Source of the DNA: Mallotus nudiflorus
Taxonomy: Eukaryota > Streptophyta > Magnoliopsida > Malpighiales > Euphorbiaceae
Assembly (NCBI GenBank): GCA_947683625.1
Contig: CANTUR010000009.1
Coordinates: forward strand, 819,501-883,500
Direction: 5' to 3'
Length of the DNA: 64,000 nt
Part shown: piece by piece, positions 60,451 to 64,000 of the stretch
How positions within the stretch are numbered: the first letter of the stretch is position 1
How the letters are laid out: each line of letters opens with the position of its first letter
Notes under the pieces: model-generated
The model's input: the letters and a program-made list of their open reading frames with translations, nothing else
What the model was told of the DNA's origin: nothing
Databases searched by the model: none
Translations under genes and position numbers: made by a program

Positions 60451-61143
60451 TATGCATATTCTTCTTAACAATTTCTTTCTAGCAAAACCAGTAAAACCAG
60501 CAAAACTAATATGCATATTCCTTTTTCTTTTCTCATGTGAGTTGCATTCTTTTTTTGTGATCGTTGCTTTTCCCCTAACTGTTTTCTGTCTGTGTTGTCC
60601 TGTTGATTTTTGCTGTTAGCCTTATTTTTGTTTTGTGATGAATAAGCTGAGGTTATTTTTTGTTAGCCTTAAACAGATTCAATTAAGATTCTTAAATAGA
60701 TTAAAATAGTTTTATTTGATTTTTTAAATGTTTTTTAAATTAAATAGAATGTTAGAACTTCCTTCTATGAATTTGTTGTCCCAAGAAGAGATTAAAATAC
60801 CTACGTTGTGAAGATTGCATTTTATTGAGGTTTGATGTGCAAATGGCTTTTTCTTCAGGTTTAGTGTGCAAGTAGTTGTATTAATTTATTGTTGTATGCA
60901 TTTCTTAATATCGAAGAATTTTAATTGTTGTTATTTTTGCAAGATTAATAGGTTTGTTACAAGATGTTGAAATTGCTATTTATTTGTTTTATCCATTTAA
61001 ATGTAGACATTAAATTTCTTATTATGGATTGTAATTTTGTATTTTGATGTTGTTTTGTTTGTACCTTTTAGTTTGTTTAAATGGGTTGTTGTAAGGTTTG
61101 TTAAGATGTTACTTTTATTAATGTTAAATTTTGATTATTTTTG
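60451..61143. other. T-rich noncoding stretch
   Basis: No coding sequence or repeats recognised beyond general T-richness. Confidence 0.35.
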
Positions 61144-61444
61144 ACAATTTTCGAGCTTATTACAAGCTCAACGAGCTCTAAATTGAGCCTTAAATGAGCT
61201 TTAAACAAACGAGCTCACAATCAAGCTCTGAATAAACAAGCTCGAGCTTTCAAATGAACAAGCTCGAGTATCACACAAACAAGCTTAAACGAGCCTAATT
61301 CGAGCTGAGTCCGAGTTTGACATTCCCAAGCTGAGCTCGAGCTCAAACACAAAATTTCCAAAGCAACTGAGCTCAAGCTCGCTTCCATTAGGTCGAGCCA
61401 AGCCCAATCTTTTAATTATTCGGCTCGGCTCGATTATAGCCCTA

Positions 61445-62330
61445 CCAATAAATTAACCTAACCTAATTTTCTTTCCTTTTCAGTTCATTGGTTCAACACT
61501 TCAACCTAGCAGCCGGCTGCCAACTCCTGTGTCTCTCTCGACTCTGCCACTGTCACCCTCGTCTACCATTCATCATCTTTTCCTTCTACTTCTGTCGCCA
61601 CCATCACCATAACCCTTGCATCGCGCAATCGCCCCACATTTTTCATGTTTTTTGCCTGATGGATTTGAGTCAAACCTTCACTAAACATGCCCAATTTTTG
61701 CAGAAACTTGGTGTGTTTCAGTACTGGCTGCTGCTGAATAAATGGTAGGTTTGATTGTCAGCTGAAGACAAAAGAAGATTCGATCTTTGCTGTGCTGTTT
61801 CTTCCCAAACCACCTGAAGACAGTGAGGTTCGCTGATACAAATCACCCGCTGCATACACGACGGTGAGGTTCTTCAATGTGTGCTTGCAAGTTTTTTTTT
61901 TCTATCTCTCTTTTTGTCTGCTACCTGAAAGCATTTCGAATGGCTGCATGTTGTGTTGATGGGTTGCATGATTTCTTTTGATCTCGACTTTTGTTAGGTA
62001 ATTATTGATTTGGAAGTAGATGTATTCTAATTACTTCTGAGCAAAAGGAATATTTTGATTTGTGCATCCATAGAGGTCTGAAGTCATAGTTACACATAAT
62101 CGGTTCTTCAATATTATTAACACTGATTCTGATTAAGCTTCATTTTTTTTGAAAGCAGTGTATTGGGACTGGGGACTGGTCATGCTGATTTGAATAGATT
62201 GTAAGTTCTTCCTGTCTTTTTTTTATTCACACTAATTTTTTTTTTTTTAATTTGGCATGAAATGTTGGTTGATGGATGTTTGTTTTTGTTGGTGGGTATG
62301 TGATTGGTGAAAAAATGATCTTTTTAATTT
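61445..62330 (+). other. Second leader-like region
   Basis: 61480-61880 is GC-richer (CAGCCGGCTGCC, GTCGCCACCATCACC) with a chance open frame 61488-61748. GT-starting splice-like sites follow ACGGTGAG at 61861-61868. After that come T-rich intron-like sequences. The architecture is like 59350-60450 but the sequence differs. Confidence 0.35.
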
Positions 62331-62870
62331 TATGCTTAGATGTGTGTGTGTGTGTATATGTATATATAAAATTCTGTGTTTTACTATGATCTGTTGGTTG
62401 ATGGATGTCTATCAACTGGTCCGTAACTATGAAATAAACAAAAAAAAATTCTGCATTTTACCTCCCATGTTACTTATTCATTGCCTGTCCTGCTTTCTCG
62501 TTTTCCATATCTCTGCTTTTCTAACGCTTATGGACTGCTTAACCTGTTTCTTTTCTTAATTCCATGTTCTCTTGCATTTACAACTTTTTTTCCCTCATTT
62601 TTCATTAGTCAGCGAATGCGTTTTTTCTATTTGTAAACTAAATTTTTTTTATGTCTGAAACTTTGCTTGCTTTTCTTCACAAGCCGTGAGTCTAGTATGG
62701 TGGTATTGCTTGCTGGTGAGACTGTTCAATGAGTTGTAGACTTGTGGAGCTCCACAGACATGCAGGTTACAAGAATACATAATACAGCCCCATGTAACAA
62801 AATTCTAACAATTACTCTCCGTTTGTTGCAACAATACAAATTAAAAAAAAAAAAAAAAAACTAAGGCAGC
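62331..62870. other. T-rich noncoding stretch with small repeats
   Basis: (TG)n at 62342-62355. The phrase TGTTGGTTGATGGATGT occurs twice (near 62264 and 62392). Poly-A at about 62842-62860. No gene. Confidence 0.4.
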
Positions 62871-63654
62871 TTAAGCAGGGCACAGAATATATCATTTTAT
62901 TCATAAATTGTTTCACAAAACAGAACTACAAGATATAAATAGAAACAACCCTAGCATCATGTCAGATAACAACTCTAAGATAGAGAATAAATTAGCAGAA
63001 AAAAAACCTAAGACTAAAGAAAATAAATCAACAATTTAATGAAGCTTAAGCTGGATTAGCACTAGCATCATAGAATCTCACACTCTAAGCAAAAAAAAAA
63101 AAAAAAAAAAATCCAAGTCTGATTAAGAACGGTTCCAAATATATTTGCACTAGCAGTTTAGGAACAACGAAAACAACAATGACAAGATGGAAAAAAAAAA
63201 AACCCCAAATTACCTTGATTATGAAGGGAAGCGGAGGTTAGAGATCCCTTCAGCAGGTGGAATTGGCAGTTCACAGCTTAACCAAAACAAAACAGAAATT
63301 ACACATGGATTTTAGCTTAACCAAAGTCTGATTAAGAACCATAATTAATTAAACAAAACAGAAATTATACACAGAGAGTTGATTAATGGTTAGGGAACAA
63401 TGAAAACAATCATAACAAAATCCAAATTACCTTGTCTATGAAGATTAAGAACAAGAATTAGTTTAGCTGAACAATAACAAATTGCTGAAATTGCTGTGTG
63501 CATATCAGACAGAGTTTCGCTCTGAAATGATGAACGGTGTGACTGAAGTACAATAACAAGATGATAAACGGTGAGAATGAGGTGAGGTTGGAGGAGTAGG
63601 CGGCTGCTGTGGGTTGCCGCAACCCCCGGCCTTTGCCTATGCCTAAGAGCCCTA
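62871..63654 (-). other. Third leader-like region, minus strand, with duplicated block
   Basis: Read on the minus strand from 63654 it starts TAGGGCTCTTAGGCATAGGC and is followed by a C/T-rich leader (63440-63640) ending AGACAAG|GTAATTTGG (donor near 63431). A related block ending CAAGGTAATTTGG recurs near 63212, so about 210 bases (63060-63230 and 63270-63440) are duplicated. No coding body. It is probably the terminal part of a DNA transposon. Confidence 0.4.
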
Positions 63655-63713
63655 TATATATATATATATATATATTAAAACCCAAATTGAAACCCAAAAT
63701 ATATATATTTGTG

Positions 63714-63751
<38 letters not shown>

Positions 63752-63784
63752 AAATACACAAATATATATATTTTGGGTTTCAAT
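63655..63784. repeat. Perfect 34-bp inverted repeat with (TA)n loop
   Basis: 63686-63719 and 63751-63784 are exact reverse complements (ATTGAAACCCAAAATATATA at the outer end), separated by 31 bases, mostly (TA)n. A further (TA)n run covers 63653-63674. The unit equals the inner end of the long inverted repeat arm. Confidence 0.9.
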
Positions 63785-64000
63785 TTTCATTAAAATGTCT
63801 CACTTTTCATTAATTACATGAGTACATTTTTTATTTTATTTTTAAGAATATTTTTCATTTTTGCCCCGTTTATATGCTTCATGTTCCTTCATTATTTTTT
63901 CTTTTTTATTTTTATTTATCCTTATTTTTTATTCATTTTTCCCTATTGTCCTTTTATTTATTTTATCTTATTTTTTTCTTATTTTTATTTTCTTTCTTTT
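63751..64000. repeat. Right arm of the long inverted repeat (cut by window edge)
   Basis: Reverse complement of about 55360-55648: AATGTCTCACTTTTCATTA, TATGCTTCATGTTCCTTCAT, then a T-rich tract. It runs beyond the window. Confidence 0.85.

Larger units (their letters stand above)
57597..61444 (+). mobile_element. Possible complete non-autonomous hAT-like element
   Basis: Left end TAGGGTTGTGAATGAATA followed by GAGC-rich DNA (57610-57890). Right end GGCTCGATTATAGCCCTA after a GAGC-rich stretch in the opposite sense (61150-61440). Flanking 8-mers TCAATAAA (57589-57596) and CCAATAAA (61445-61452) agree in 7 of 8. TAGGG...CCCTA ends with an 8-bp duplication fit the hAT superfamily. The 3.8-kb interior has no transposase; it has AT-rich DNA, palindromes and a leader-like region at 59380-59640. 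The family assignment is inference. Confidence 0.55.

Noticed and set aside
61488..61748. 86-codon open frame as a gene
   Set aside because: Cys/His/Phe-rich frame in leader-like DNA, no domain and no supporting splice context.
63686..63784. microRNA precursor
   Set aside because: The stem is perfect and AT-only in its core with a (TA)n loop, unlike a plant precursor; it is better explained as a repeat structure.

Overview
The window is eukaryotic, plant-type DNA, very AT-rich, and almost entirely transposable elements. LTR retrotransposons of three plant Ty3/Gypsy lineages (Athila, Tat/Ogre and a Tekay/Del-like chromovirus) point to a seed plant, probably a eudicot; I cannot name the species. 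I see no bacterial operon, rRNA, tRNA or CRISPR array, and no intact host gene. The only hints of host genes are one or two possible minus-strand exons in the first kilobase.

The backbone is one decayed Athila-type element, here called A, on the + strand from about 2651 to 55329. Its own DNA is only about 10.8 kb; the other roughly 42 kb is later insertions. Its 5' LTR (2651-20516) was split twice: by B (2815-8187, a non-autonomous Athila-like element, target duplication GGTTT) and by C (8389-19572, a minus-strand chromovirus, target duplication TAAAT). Its body carries gag, protease, reverse transcriptase, RNase H, integrase and an Athila-type 3' ORF. The body was split by a solo LTR D (23369-25316), by a 17.5-kb minus-strand Tat/Ogre-type element E (26214-43685, GTCAT) and by an unclassified insertion F (44859-47744), which itself holds a solo LTR G (45150-47479, CAAGT). 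Its 3' LTR (51022-55329) holds a solo LTR of the C family (52179-55154, ATTAT). D belongs to the same family as the LTRs of E. The 3' LTR of A keeps the unfilled versions of the sites where B and C landed, which confirms those boundaries to the base.

Element E is the most interesting part. Between the end of pol and its polypurine tract lies about 6 kb holding two gene-like regions on the opposite strand: an intron-containing plant mobile domain (PMD) gene remnant (about 29625-32240) and an ORF resembling the plant transposon-associated DUF7745 family (about 32637-33900). A roughly 61-bp minisatellite (28535-29350) follows on the PPT side.

Right of A (55330-64000) is AT-rich DNA with GAGC-rich, hAT-like termini, including one possible complete non-autonomous copy (57597-61444) with a 7/8 target duplication. 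It also has a recurring palindrome centred on CTACGTAG, leader-like exon regions without transposase, and a long inverted repeat whose arms are 55360-55648 and 63751-64000. The right arm is cut by the window edge.

Every coding region is broken by stops and frameshifts, and several catalytic residues are changed by G-to-A or C-to-T type transitions. This is old, probably methylated heterochromatin rather than an active locus.
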